The notes under the pieces: generated by a model | What the model saw: the letters and a program-made list of their open reading frames with translations, nothing else | The model's database searches: none | Told to the model about the DNA's origin: nothing | Position numbers and translations under genes: made by a program | Origin: Christensenella sp. UBA2853 | GTDB taxonomy: Bacteria; Bacillota; Clostridia; Christensenellales; Aristaeellaceae | Length of the DNA: 25,957 nucleotides | Assembly (NCBI GenBank): GCA_002350845.1 | Contig: DEFL01000048.1 | Location: 1 to 25,957 of the forward strand | Reading direction: 5' to 3' | Part shown: one piece after another, positions 8,221 to 16,145 of the stretch | Layout: the number at the start of each line of letters is the position of its first letter | How positions within the stretch are numbered: the stretch's first letter is position 1

Positions 8221-9214
8221 AGAAAGCATTCTGGAGGTAAAGAAGCTCCACAAACGTTTCACCTCAAAAAACATTACCGTGAAAGCAGTCACGGACGTTT
8301 CCTTCAATGTTTCAGAGGGTGAAACCATCGGCATCGTTGGAGAATCCGGCTGCGGCAAGACGACTCTGGGCCGATGCATCGTACGCGCGTATCAGGCCTC
8401 AGAAGGTGAAGTCTGGTATCGGACAAGGGACGGCAAAGAGCTGGACTTCCTGAAAGTCGACAAGAAGCAGATGAAGGCTCTGCGCAAGGACATCCAGATG
8501 ATCTTCCAGGATCCGTACTCTTCTCTGGACCCTCGCATGACCGTACTGGATATTATCAAGGAGCCTCTGGTCGCCAACTACAAAAAGACAATGAGCGACA
8601 AAGAGATGAACGAAAAGGTCATCAGCATCGCGTCAAAGGTGGGCCTGAACACTACCTATCTCAAACGCTATCCGCATGCCTTTTCAGGCGGACAGCGCCA
8701 GCGTATCGGCATTGCCCGGGCACTGGTGGTGGATCCGAAAATTGTCATCTGCGACGAGGCTGTCTCAGCACTGGACGTATCCGTGCAGGCCCAGGTGATC
8801 AACCTGCTGCGTGACCTGCAGAAGGAGTTTCATCTCACATACCTGTTCATCAGCCATGATCTTTCCGTTGTGGAACATATTTCCAACAAAGTAGGTGTCA
8901 TGTATCTCGGACGCATGGTGGAATACGCACCGACGGACGCCCTGTTCTCCAAACCTCTTCATCCCTATACAGAGGCGCTGCTGTCCGCTGTGCCGGTCCC
9001 CGATCCCACGGTCCAGATCGACCGCATTCCCCTGAAGGGTGAGATCCCCAACCCTGCCAATCCCCCATTAGGCTGTTATTTCCATGAACGCTGCAGTTAT
9101 TGCTGCGAAAAGTGCTGCAGTGAAGTTCCAGCTTATATTGAAGCGGAGCCGGGTCACTTCGTTGCCTGTCACCGGGCCGCAGAGCTTAAACTCCGGGGCT
9201 TTGAATACAAATAA
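8213..9214 (+). CDS. ABC importer ATP-binding protein, DppF/OppF type
   Basis: This is the second ATPase of the importer (333 aa). Walker A is GESGCGKT (43-50), the Q-loop is QMIFQDP (Q99), the signature is FSGGQRQR (157-164), and Walker B is IVICDE (177-182) with the DppF-style DEAVSALD. The C-terminal HPY region contains LHPYTEALLSAVPVPDP. It then runs into an unusually cysteine-rich end, CYFHERCSYCCEKCCSE, with more cysteines than the common CxFxxRCxxxxxxC pattern. It overlaps the upstream ATPase gene by 8 bp (ATGAATAA) and is the last gene before a strong terminator. Confidence 0.95.
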   Translation: MNKESILEVKKLHKRFTSKNITVKAVTDVSFNVSEGETIGIVGESGCGKTTLGRCIVRAYQASEGEVWYRTRDGKELDFLKVDKKQMKALRKDIQMIFQDPYSSLDPRMTVLDIIKEPLVANYKKTMSDKEMNEKVISIASKVGLNTTYLKRYPHAFSGGQRQRIGIARALVVDPKIVICDEAVSALDVSVQAQVINLLRDLQKEFHLTYLFISHDLSVVEHISNKVGVMYLGRMVEYAPTDALFSKPLHPYTEALLSAVPVPDPTVQIDRIPLKGEIPNPANPPLGCYFHERCSYCCEKCCSEVPAYIEAEPGHFVACHRAAELKLRGFEYK

Positions 9215-9330
9215 GGCTCCGAATAACGGACACCGGTGATCGTGTACAGGCATGTCGTCGGGATAAAGGACATGTTTTGAAAGAAGTTCTGTGTTTTTCA
9301 GATCATCCGGAAATGGTCCCTCTTTTTCAG

Positions 9331-9374
9331 AAAAAGGACGCTGCTGCAGTGATTCTGCAGCAGCGTCCTTTTTT
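9331..9374. terminator. Bidirectional rho-independent terminator
   Basis: A 19-bp perfect stem (9331-9349 with 9355-9373) has a 5-nt loop, five A on the left side and six T on the right. It therefore terminates both the rightward importer operon and the leftward esterase operon. Confidence 0.93.
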
Positions 9375-9420
9375 GATTGTATGTCCTGAAGTTTCTTACC
9401 GGCGGCCGGACTGGCTGACC

Positions 9421-10377
9421 TTACTTGAAGAACACTCTCAGGCAGTTATACAGATGGGGCAGCCAGCAGTTATAGGCATGGGTGCCGCCCTTGAATTCCA
9501 CCCAGCAGCAGTTTTCGCCGTCTACGAAGCGCTCGGGCATGTCCGCCACCACGGTCTGGAATACCACCTGATGCTCATCGTGGGCCATGTCACCGCTGCC
9601 ATTGCCGTTGTACCAGAACAGAACAGGCAGATCCTTGAAGGCCTCACTGTTCAGGGCTGCCTCATAGTCCTCTGCTGTAATCAGTGCACCGGAGTAGTTG
9701 CCGAAGTACGCCAGGATATCCAGGTCGTTCATGGTGACACAGAAAGTGGTCATAGAACCCATGGAGAAGCCGGCAAAGGCGCGGTGTTCACGGGTTGCCT
9801 GCAGGTTTTCCAGGGATACGTCGCCGTTTGCAAAAGTGTGATACTTCGTCTCGATCAGCGGGATGACGTCCTCGCGCAGTTCTTTCCAGTACCACCTGAC
9901 GCCATCATCATGCCCAAGCCCGGTGAATTCGCCTTCTGTGAGGATCCGCCCCGCGTTCGTGGTGGGTGTCACGATAATGGTGGGCTCGCAGTCGCCCTTG
10001 GCGTTTATGTTGTCCAGCATGGAAACCGTCCCTTTGCCCATGCGCTCCTCAGTAAGCCAGTACGTCTCATCCTCACCGCCGCCATGCATCAGGTAGATCA
10101 CGTTGTAGGATGTTTCCTCACTGTAGCCGTAGGGCAGATAGACATACAGGTCTTTCTCCACCATGATTTCCTTTCCGGGGTTCAGGGCTTCCAGTGCATA
10201 CGAATGGCAGGTGTAAGTGATCTTTTCCAGTGTTCCATGGTTTTCAACCGCTTCGGTATACTTGGGCTTCATGGGAATCTTCTTAATGAACCCGGCGTCA
10301 GAATAAACATCTGCAAGCGCTGAGAAAACGGAAAGGCACAGAGCCAGGATAAGCAGCAGTGAAACGATTTTTTTCAT
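9421..10377 (-). CDS. Secreted CE1-type esterase (feruloyl/acetyl xylan esterase-like), copy A
   Basis: This is an alpha/beta-hydrolase esterase of 318 residues, predicted to be exported and to remove acyl or feruloyl groups from plant polysaccharide. The Sec signal peptide runs about 1-22 (ALA|D) and lacks a lipobox cysteine. The esterase core begins at VEKDLYVYLPYGY (73-85), with an oxyanion-region NVIYLMHGGG (92-101). The nucleophile is S205 in GFSMGS, the likely acid is D263 in GNGSGDM, and the histidine is H300 in GGTHAYNCW. It lies 26 bp downstream of a paralogue on the same strand and has its own GAGGAG ribosome site. CE1 members act on xylan, but related folds include other carboxylesterases, so substrate is inferred from family and from the glycosidase and importer next door. 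Confidence 0.88.
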   Translation of the reverse strand: MKKIVSLLLILALCLSVFSALADVYSDAGFIKKIPMKPKYTEAVENHGTLEKITYTCHSYALEALNPGKEIMVEKDLYVYLPYGYSEETSYNVIYLMHGGGEDETYWLTEERMGKGTVSMLDNINAKGDCEPTIIVTPTTNAGRILTEGEFTGLGHDDGVRWYWKELREDVIPLIETKYHTFANGDVSLENLQATREHRAFAGFSMGSMTTFCVTMNDLDILAYFGNYSGALITAEDYEAALNSEAFKDLPVLFWYNGNGSGDMAHDEHQVVFQTVVADMPERFVDGENCCWVEFKGGTHAYNCWLPHLYNCLRVFFK

Positions 10378-10403
10378 ACTCTTTTCTCCTCTTCTGTTTT
10401 TGA

Positions 10404-11447
10404 TTATTTGAAGAACACCAGCATGGAGTTGTACAGGTGGGGCAGCCAGCAGTTGTAGGCGTGAGAACCGCCCTTAAAGCAGATCCAGGCATAGTTGTCG
10501 CCGTCCCGGAAACGCTCGGACATTTCTGTCAGGCAGCGGTCGCGGAAAGCCTCATGGTTCTCCAGAGCGAAGTCCATGGTGCCGTTTCCGTTGTACCAGA
10601 ATTTAATGTCCAGGTCTTTGTATTCCTCGCTCTCCAGGGTGGCTTTGAAGGTGTCAAAATCGCACCAGATGCCGGAAAAGTCGCCAAAGTAAGCGAACTG
10701 ATCCAGGCAGTGCATCATGATGGAGTTGACGGTGGTCATGGAACCGCGGCTGAGGCCGCAGAAGGCGCGATGGTCCCGGGCGTCGGGTTCGGAGGCATAC
10801 GTTGAGTATGTGCTGTCGATCAGCGGAATAATCTCATTGCGCATCTCCATCCAGAAGTACATGGGCCATACATTGGCCAGGGCGTCGCCGTCCCAGTAGT
10901 CCGGGAAGAGGTCCATCTTGTCCTCCGGGATGGAATAATAGGTAGGAGAAACCACAATGCAGGGCTCGCACTCGCCCTTGTCGATCATGTAGTCATACAT
11001 CTTGATGGCGGACTTGGCGGTGGCACTCTCACCGACCCAGTAATCGGCATGAGCATCCGTGCCATGCAGGGCGTAGATCACGTTGTACTTCCGGGCCGGA
11101 TCGTAGCCGTAAGGCAGGTAGACGTAAAGCTCCTTCTCCATCACGAACTCGGTCTGGCTGCCGCACAGGGTCTCGCGGTCGATGGCAGGCGTGGTGTCAT
11201 TGTCGTCCGCAGCCTTCACGACCGTACCCGCGGCCACCGCTTCCAGTGCATAGGAGTGGGTCGTGTAAGTGAGACGCTCCACGGTGCCGTGGTGCTCCAC
11301 CTCCTCAAGGTACTTGGCAGCCTTCTTGGGGAGCTTCTTTACAAAGTTCCAGGAGTACTCGGGGGCGGTGTATGCGCTCTCCGCCGCGGCAGCGGCCAGG
11401 GAAAACAGCATGAAGGCCGCCAGGATCAGGGCAATCAGCTTTTTCAT
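10404..11447 (-). CDS. Secreted CE1-type esterase (feruloyl/acetyl xylan esterase-like), copy B
   Basis: This paralogue of the next gene (347 aa) shares the LYVYLPYGY, YNVIY and NCWLPHLYN...VFFK blocks. The Sec signal peptide is about 1-22 (AAAAAE). The predicted triad is S233 in GLSRGS, D292 in GNGTMDF and H329 in GGSHAYNCW. It has insertions relative to copy A near 75-100, just before the VMEKELYVYLPYGY segment, and a longer loop at about 171-195. These may reshape the acyl pocket, so the two copies may act on different esters. The GLSRGS elbow has Arg where copy A has Met. It is first in the operon, reading away from the GH3 gene from a promoter at 11497-11525. AAAGGATG upstream supports the ATG. 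Confidence 0.88.
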   Translation of the reverse strand: MKKLIALILAAFMLFSLAAAAAESAYTAPEYSWNFVKKLPKKAAKYLEEVEHHGTVERLTYTTHSYALEAVAAGTVVKAADDNDTTPAIDRETLCGSQTEFVMEKELYVYLPYGYDPARKYNVIYALHGTDAHADYWVGESATAKSAIKMYDYMIDKGECEPCIVVSPTYYSIPEDKMDLFPDYWDGDALANVWPMYFWMEMRNEIIPLIDSTYSTYASEPDARDHRAFCGLSRGSMTTVNSIMMHCLDQFAYFGDFSGIWCDFDTFKATLESEEYKDLDIKFWYNGNGTMDFALENHEAFRDRCLTEMSERFRDGDNYAWICFKGGSHAYNCWLPHLYNSMLVFFK

Positions 11448-11492
11448 GGGAAATCATCCTTTCTGTCAGGTGTGCGTATGATCGGGCGCTGC

Positions 11493-11508
11493 CTCTTTTA
11501 TAAGAGGA
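11493..11508. promoter_or_regulatory. Palindrome overlapping the esterase -10 box
   Basis: CCTCTTTTATAAGAGG is a perfect 6-4-6 dyad covering the -10 region of the leftward promoter. It is a possible repressor site, or an early hairpin if the transcript starts upstream. Confidence 0.4.
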
Positions 11509-11525
11509 ATCCGGGTCCGGCTCAA
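11497..11525 (-). promoter_or_regulatory. Leftward promoter of the esterase operon
   Basis: On the minus strand TTGAGC (11525-11520) is followed after 17 bp by TATAAA (11502-11497). It shares an upstream motif at the same distance with the divergent GH3 promoter. Confidence 0.65.
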
Positions 11526-11535
11526 GGCTTTTAAC

Positions 11536-11550
11536 CGCAACTGCACTTTT
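11536..11550 (-). promoter_or_regulatory. Shared activator-like site, esterase side
   Basis: On the minus strand this reads AAAAGTGCAGTTGCG and ends exactly 10 nt before the -35 box. It is the inverted counterpart of 11589-11603. Confidence 0.6.
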
Positions 11551-11588
11551 CGTGGCTTTTTTTGTCCAGTTTGACAATTAGAGTTGTA

Positions 11589-11603
11589 AAAACGACAGTT
11601 GCG
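11589..11603 (+). promoter_or_regulatory. Shared activator-like site, GH3 side
   Basis: AAAACGACAGTTGCG ends exactly 10 nt before the -35 box at 11614. It matches 12 of 15 positions, including the full CAGTTGCG core, with the site facing the esterases. Confidence 0.6.
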
Positions 11604-11613
11604 TGCATTTTCA

Positions 11614-11642
11614 TTGTCAGCCGCAAAGTGCTCCGTTATGAT
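11614..11642 (+). promoter_or_regulatory. Rightward promoter of the GH3 gene
   Basis: TTGTCA (11614-11619) and TATGAT (11637-11642) are spaced by 17 bp. The start near 11649 gives a short leader before AGGAGG (11661-11666) and the ATG at 11676. Confidence 0.72.
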
Positions 11643-11675
11643 GACGCAGACGAATGACGAAGGAGGCTGCGCCAT

Positions 11676-14600
11676 ATGAGCCAGGCCAACAAATCTCCAA
11701 AGAAAAAACGCGGCATCAGTCGCGTTACCATTCCGATTATCTGTGTGCTGGTTGCGATCACCGTCGCGCTGAACGCGGCTGCCAACTCCACCCTTTCCGG
11801 CATTCTGGACGCCTATATCGGTCGCGGTGAAATGAAGATCGAAACCAAAGCCGGCGCCGAGAACTGGGATACCACCTACTATGATCAAGACTCCACCAAC
11901 GCGGAAGACGCCGACCGGGTGGCCAAGGACATCACTCTGCGCACCGCAGAGGAAGGCATCACTCTACTGAAGAACGAGGGCAGCACATTGCCCCTGAACA
12001 CTGCTGCAGAGAAGAATGTTACCCTGCTGGGCCGCAGGAGTGTGCAGACGGTCTTCGGCGGAACGGGATCCGGCGCTGGCGATACGAACCAGTGCGTGGG
12101 CATCGCTGACGCACTCACAGCCGCCGGCTTCCAGGTAAACCCCACAGTGCTGGCCATGTATCAGAACAACCTGGACAAGGTTCCTGTGGCCGATCCAGCC
12201 AGCGCTATGGATAAAGCCGAAAAACAAACCTACTACATCGGCGAGTTCCCCCAGAGTTACTTTACTGACGAGATTGTCAGTTCTTATACCAACTACAGGG
12301 ATGCAGCCATCGTGGTTTTCGGACGGCAAGGCGGCGAAGGCATGGACTTCTCTACCGATCTGCTGGCGGATGTCAACAACCCTGATCAGGCCATGTCCTC
12401 CTCTGTTGCCGAGACGGCCAACTATAGGGAAGGACAGCATCAATTGGAGCTGAACCAGGAGGAACGTGATCTGCTGGCTCATGCCGAGGCCAATTTTGAG
12501 AAGGTTATCGTAGTCATCAACTCCGCCAATGTCATGGAAATCGGCTGCCTGCGGGATGATCCTCAGGTGGATGCCATTCTGTGGATCGCCTACCCTGGCT
12601 CCAGGGGGTGCGCGGCCCTGGCCAGCATCCTGAGCGGCACAGTGAACCCTTCCGGCCATACTGTAGACACCTGGGCAGTGGATTTTACTGCCGACCCTGT
12701 TTTCCCCAACACATCTGCCCGCAAGTATAGGAATGTTTCCAAAGACAACGCCCTGGCAGACTCCTATGTCCTGCAGTACGAGGAAGGCATCTACTTCGGC
12801 TATCGGTACTATGAGACCGTGTATGCCGACGGCGGCACTTTCACCGTGGAGGGTGAGAGCGGCAAATCTTACGAGGAAGCAGTGGCCTATCCCTTCGGTT
12901 ATGGCCTCTCCTACACTTCCTTTGAGCAGAAGATCAAGGATCACAAGGCCGCGGACGGCAGGATCAGCGTCACCGTCACCGTGAAGAACACCGGCAGTGT
13001 GGCCGGCAGGGATGTGATCCAGGTCTACTATCACGCACCTTATACCAAAGGCGGCATCGAAAAGTCCGCTGTAAACCTTGCTGCCTTTGAAAAAACCGAG
13101 CTGCTGCAGCCCGGTGCCTCCGCCGATTATACCCTGAGCTTCCCCGTGGAGGATATGGCTTCCTATGATGACCTGGTGGAGAAGTGCTATGTGCTGGACG
13201 AGGGTGAATACAGAATCACCGTCAACCGGAACGTTCACGAAGTCTACGGCGAAGACTGTGAATTCACTCACAAGGTGGACAAGAAGGTCGTCTACAGCGC
13301 CGGCAATCCCCGTCAGAGCGAGATCGACGCTCAGAAGGGCGAGACCCGGAACCTCTCTCAGGAGGCCAAAAACAAGCTGACTGTGGTAGCTGCCACCAAT
13401 CAGTTTGAGGATATGAATGCCCAGTTCACCACCTACACCGCCCCCGAGGCCGGCAAGGCCGTGCGCCTTACCCGCCAGGACTTCGCAGCCTCCTTCCCTG
13501 CAGCCCCCACTGATGCAGACCTCACGGCTTCCGAAGCCACCATTCAGGTGCTGGGAGAGTACAAGCCGGATTACTATACGCAGGGCGAACAAGCCCCGAC
13601 CACCGGTGCCGAACAGACCTGGACAGCTGTGGCTCTTCGCGGAGCTACCTATGACGATCCACGCTGGGATATGCTCCTGGACCAGATGACGGCCAAGTCC
13701 ATGTCCAAGCTGATCTACGCCGGCAACCAGGGTGTCCCTGCTGTGAAGAACGTGGGGCTTCCGGCTTCTGGCGCCACCGACGGCCCCGCGGGCCTCAAGC
13801 AGTATGGCGGCCTCGGTTTCGGCACGAGCGGCAACTTCCACTGTTCCTCCGTGCTGACCGCAGCTACCTGGAACGTGAAGCTGGCCGAGGAGTTCGGCCG
13901 CAGCGTAGGCAATGAAGCCATGCTGGCGGGCAGCAATATGACCGGCTGGTATGCGCCGGGCTGCGACATTCACCGTGGACCCTTTGGCGGTCGCAGCTTC
14001 GAATACTACTCTGAAGATCCGCTGATCAGCGGACGAATTTGCGCAGCAACCGTGAAAGGTGCAGCCTCCATGGGCCTGACCTGCTATGCCAAGCATTTTG
14101 TCCTCAACGACATGGACCGTCATCGCATTGACAACGGCCCGGTAACCTGGTGTAACGAACAGGCACTGCGCGAGATCTACGCCCGTGCGTATGAGATCCT
14201 AGTGAAAGAGCCCACCATGGATATTGAATACCTGGACAACGGCGAGACAAAGTACAAGACCATCCGTGCCTGCACAGCCCTGATGAGCTCCTTCAACCGT
14301 ATCGGCGACAAGTGGTGCGGAGCCTCCAGTGCACTGCTCAAGACCGTCCTTCGTGACGAGTGGGGCTTCCTTGGCACCGTCATCACCGACTACAACGGCA
14401 ACAAATACATGCATGTGGAAGACGGCGTCAACAATGGCAACGATCTGATGCTGGCCAACGAAATGACCCTGCCAACCAAATTCGCCGACACCAAGAACCC
14501 CAGTACCATCCGCATCATGCGGGAAGCCACGAAAAACATTCTTTACACCCAGGTCAATTCCGCCACTGTGAACAACACCTCCGACGCCACGGTTATCACC

Positions 14601-14738
14601 TACGGCACTGCCCCCTGGCGCGCCTGGGTCAATTACGCAAACATCGGGTTGGGTGTGCTGATCGCTGGCCTGCTGATTCTGACCCTTCTCAAGCGTCCCC
14701 GTCAGAACAACATTACAGTGGAAAACACTGCGAACTGA
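11676..14738 (+). CDS. Membrane-anchored, domain-permuted GH3 glycosidase
   Basis: This is a 1020-residue GH3 enzyme, probably beta-glucosidase or beta-xylosidase, with an extracellular catalytic part. An N-terminal helix (about 19-36) follows a Lys/Arg-rich start. The GH3 C-terminal-type domain comes first: EEGITLLKNEGSTLPL (92-107), GRQGGEGMD with likely acid/base E221, and VAYPFGYGLSYTSF (403-416). An Fn3-like domain (about 430-515) follows. The (beta/alpha)8 catalytic domain comes last: GRSFEYYSEDP (772-782), KHFVLND (806-812) and nucleophile D905 in TVITDYNGN. A second helix (about 988-1006) with RPRQ after it ends the protein. The reversed domain order is known from Ruminococcus albus and Butyrivibrio beta-glucosidases. 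A helix at both ends is unusual. The substrate is inferred from family only. Confidence 0.92.
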   Translation: MSQANKSPKKKRGISRVTIPIICVLVAITVALNAAANSTLSGILDAYIGRGEMKIETKAGAENWDTTYYDQDSTNAEDADRVAKDITLRTAEEGITLLKNEGSTLPLNTAAEKNVTLLGRRSVQTVFGGTGSGAGDTNQCVGIADALTAAGFQVNPTVLAMYQNNLDKVPVADPASAMDKAEKQTYYIGEFPQSYFTDEIVSSYTNYRDAAIVVFGRQGGEGMDFSTDLLADVNNPDQAMSSSVAETANYREGQHQLELNQEERDLLAHAEANFEKVIVVINSANVMEIGCLRDDPQVDAILWIAYPGSRGCAALASILSGTVNPSGHTVDTWAVDFTADPVFPNTSARKYRNVSKDNALADSYVLQYEEGIYFGYRYYETVYADGGTFTVEGESGKSYEEAVAYPFGYGLSYTSFEQKIKDHKAADGRISVTVTVKNTGSVAGRDVIQVYYHAPYTKGGIEKSAVNLAAFEKTELLQPGASADYTLSFPVEDMASYDDLVEKCYVLDEGEYRITVNRNVHEVYGEDCEFTHKVDKKVVYSAGNPRQSEIDAQKGETRNLSQEAKNKLTVVAATNQFEDMNAQFTTYTAPEAGKAVRLTRQDFAASFPAAPTDADLTASEATIQVLGEYKPDYYTQGEQAPTTGAEQTWTAVALRGATYDDPRWDMLLDQMTAKSMSKLIYAGNQGVPAVKNVGLPASGATDGPAGLKQYGGLGFGTSGNFHCSSVLTAATWNVKLAEEFGRSVGNEAMLAGSNMTGWYAPGCDIHRGPFGGRSFEYYSEDPLISGRICAATVKGAASMGLTCYAKHFVLNDMDRHRIDNGPVTWCNEQALREIYARAYEILVKEPTMDIEYLDNGETKYKTIRACTALMSSFNRIGDKWCGASSALLKTVLRDEWGFLGTVITDYNGNKYMHVEDGVNNGNDLMLANEMTLPTKFADTKNPSTIRIMREATKNILYTQVNSATVNNTSDATVITYGTAPWRAWVNYANIGLGVLIAGLLILTLLKRPRQNNITVENTAN

Positions 14739-14865
14739 TTCTCTCCGGTATGGCTCGGGAGAGGGGGACGGCACTGGAACGCTCCCCTCTGCCGATTGTG
14801 CATCATACATTCCCAATTGAAATAAAATCAAAAAGTAACCGACAAGAATGAAGGAGGATTCCGTC

Positions 14866-15291
14866 ATGAAAAAAATCGCTGCTCTGCTGCTCACTATCGC
14901 CCTGCTCCTCTCCTGCGTCTCCGGCCTGGCCGAAACCTACTTCGGCAACACCGTATACTGCGAAGCTGGCTATGAAAACGACGTTTACAATGGCGTAGCC
15001 AAGGTCCTGCACCTCTATGAGGACGGCACCTTCGAACTGGTGGACAACACTTCTATTATCCATAATTCCTATGTCGTGGTGACCAACTGGGCTTATATCG
15101 TTACCGGCACCTATACCGTGGATTCCGATGAAGACGGCACCAAGGAACTCACCCTGAATGGCACCGCCGTGACCTACATCATGAACGGCTCTGTCACCAC
15201 CTCCGAAGAAGACGCCGAGCTGCTGGAAGACTATGCCGAGCTGAAGGTGGAAGTTGACGCCGAGTCTTTCTCCCTGAAGGTGATTGAGTAA
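14866..15291 (+). CDS. Small secreted protein of unknown function
   Basis: This is a 141-residue protein with a Sec signal peptide (MKKIAALLLTIALLLSCVSGLA|E, shown here up to the likely cleavage). The mature part of about 119 residues is acidic and beta-strand-rich (KVLHLYEDGTFELVDNTS, AYIVTGTYTVDSDEDGTKEL, LKVEVDAESFSLKVIE). A cysteine in LLSC could act as a weak lipobox, but SGLA|E favours plain cleavage. The start at 14866 is chosen over an ATG at 14848 because the AAGGAGG ribosome site (14851-14857) lies between them. No family is recognised. The alternation of short strands with DGT turns resembles a small lipocalin or DUF-type beta barrel. It sits between the GH3 gene and the two-component system and could be an accessory surface protein or a sensor ligand. 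Confidence 0.8.
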   Translation: MKKIAALLLTIALLLSCVSGLAETYFGNTVYCEAGYENDVYNGVAKVLHLYEDGTFELVDNTSIIHNSYVVVTNWAYIVTGTYTVDSDEDGTKELTLNGTAVTYIMNGSVTTSEEDAELLEDYAELKVEVDAESFSLKVIE

Positions 15292-15313
15292 TCCTTCCTG
15301 TCTTTTCAATTTG

Positions 15314-15366
15314 TCCGCGGTGCTTCTGCCAGTGAGAAGCGCCGCGGATCATTGTCGTTTTTTGGC
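15314..15366 (+). terminator. Terminator after the small secreted protein gene
   Basis: TCCGCGG-T-GCTTCT (15314-15327) pairs with AGAAGC-G-CCGCGGA (15335-15348), giving 14 pairs including one T-G, with a 7-nt loop. A T-rich stretch (TTTTTT at 15358-15363) follows after a short gap. Confidence 0.7.
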
Positions 15367-15379
15367 TTTGTCGTATAAT
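15352..15379 (+). promoter_or_regulatory. Promoter of the two-component system
   Basis: TTGTCG (15352-15357), a 16-bp spacer and a perfect TATAAT (15374-15379) lie directly after the terminator stem, so the regulator genes are a separate transcription unit. AGGAGG (15398-15403) precedes the ATG at 15412. Confidence 0.68.
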
Positions 15380-15411
15380 ACGAATACCGGTTTCATCAGG
15401 AGGTCGGATTA

Positions 15412-16140
15412 ATGCTGCGTGTGGCTATTGTGGAAGACAGCCTCCGGGACGCAGAACAGCTGACGAGCTGTCTGCAGCGCTTCAGCCGGAAGCATGGCTC
15501 GGAGATTGAGATTCAGCGATATGAGAATGCGCTGCTTTTTCTGCAGGGCTACAAGGGCAACTTTGACATCATTTTCATGGACATCGACATGCCCATGATG
15601 AGTGGCATGGAGGCTGCCCACTCCCTGCGCCAGGTAGATCCCCATGTGCTGCTGATTTTTGTCACCGCCCTTGCCCGCTTTGCCCTGAACGGCTATGAGG
15701 TGGACGCCTATGACTTCATCGTCAAACCCGTGCAGGAAAATTTCTTCGAGGCCAAGATGAACCGGGCGCTGAAGAAACTCTCCTCCGAACAGCGCACGCG
15801 TCTGCTGATTAAGTCCGGGGATAAATCCGTCCGCATTTTTGCTGACGAGATCATCTATGTGGATATCTTCAACCATGTGCTGACCTTCCACACGGAACAG
15901 GGACAGTTCTCTACCCGGGGCACCATGAAGGATCTGATGGAGACTCTGGATACCAGCATCTTTGCCATGTGCAACAAGTCTTATGTGGTAAACATGCGGC
16001 ACATCCAGATGATCAACGGGGATGAGGCAGTGATGACTAACGGCGACCGTCTGTCCATCAGCCGTCCGCGGAAGACTGCCTTCATGCAGCAGATTGCCGA
16101 CTTCTACGGCAACAAGCGGATCAACGCAGGAAAGGACTGA
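15412..16140 (+). CDS. LytTR-family response regulator
   Basis: This is a 242-residue cytoplasmic transcription regulator of the AgrA/VirR type. The receiver domain (about 3-120) has acidic E8/D9, phosphoacceptor D57 in IIFMDIDMPMMSG, T85 in FVTA and K105 in FIVKPV. A LytTR DNA-binding domain (about 138-235) has KSGDKSVRIFADEIIYVD, FAMCNKSYVVNMRHI and the C-terminal RLSISRPRK typical of the fold. It is transcribed with the histidine kinase 5 bp downstream. LytTR regulators bind short direct repeats containing GTT upstream of weak -35 boxes. The CAGTTGCG motif in the GH3/esterase divergon is a natural candidate target, though this is inference. Confidence 0.93.
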   Translation: MLRVAIVEDSLRDAEQLTSCLQRFSRKHGSEIEIQRYENALLFLQGYKGNFDIIFMDIDMPMMSGMEAAHSLRQVDPHVLLIFVTALARFALNGYEVDAYDFIVKPVQENFFEAKMNRALKKLSSEQRTRLLIKSGDKSVRIFADEIIYVDIFNHVLTFHTEQGQFSTRGTMKDLMETLDTSIFAMCNKSYVVNMRHIQMINGDEAVMTNGDRLSISRPRKTAFMQQIADFYGNKRINAGKD

Positions 16141-16145
16141 CTACG

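Noticed and set aside
9277..10323. 348-codon open frame on the plus strand
   Set aside because: It is antisense to esterase A and crosses the bidirectional terminator. No motif or ribosome site supports it.
11964..14123. 719-codon open frame on the minus strand
   Set aside because: It lies wholly opposite the GH3 gene, whose catalytic motifs are clear. The minus reading shows no domain, has low-complexity Gly/His/Val content and lacks a ribosome site.
14760..14790. AGAGGGG/CCCCTCT hairpin after the GH3 gene
   Set aside because: A 7-bp stem with a 17-nt loop and no T-run is too weak to call as the GH3 terminator.
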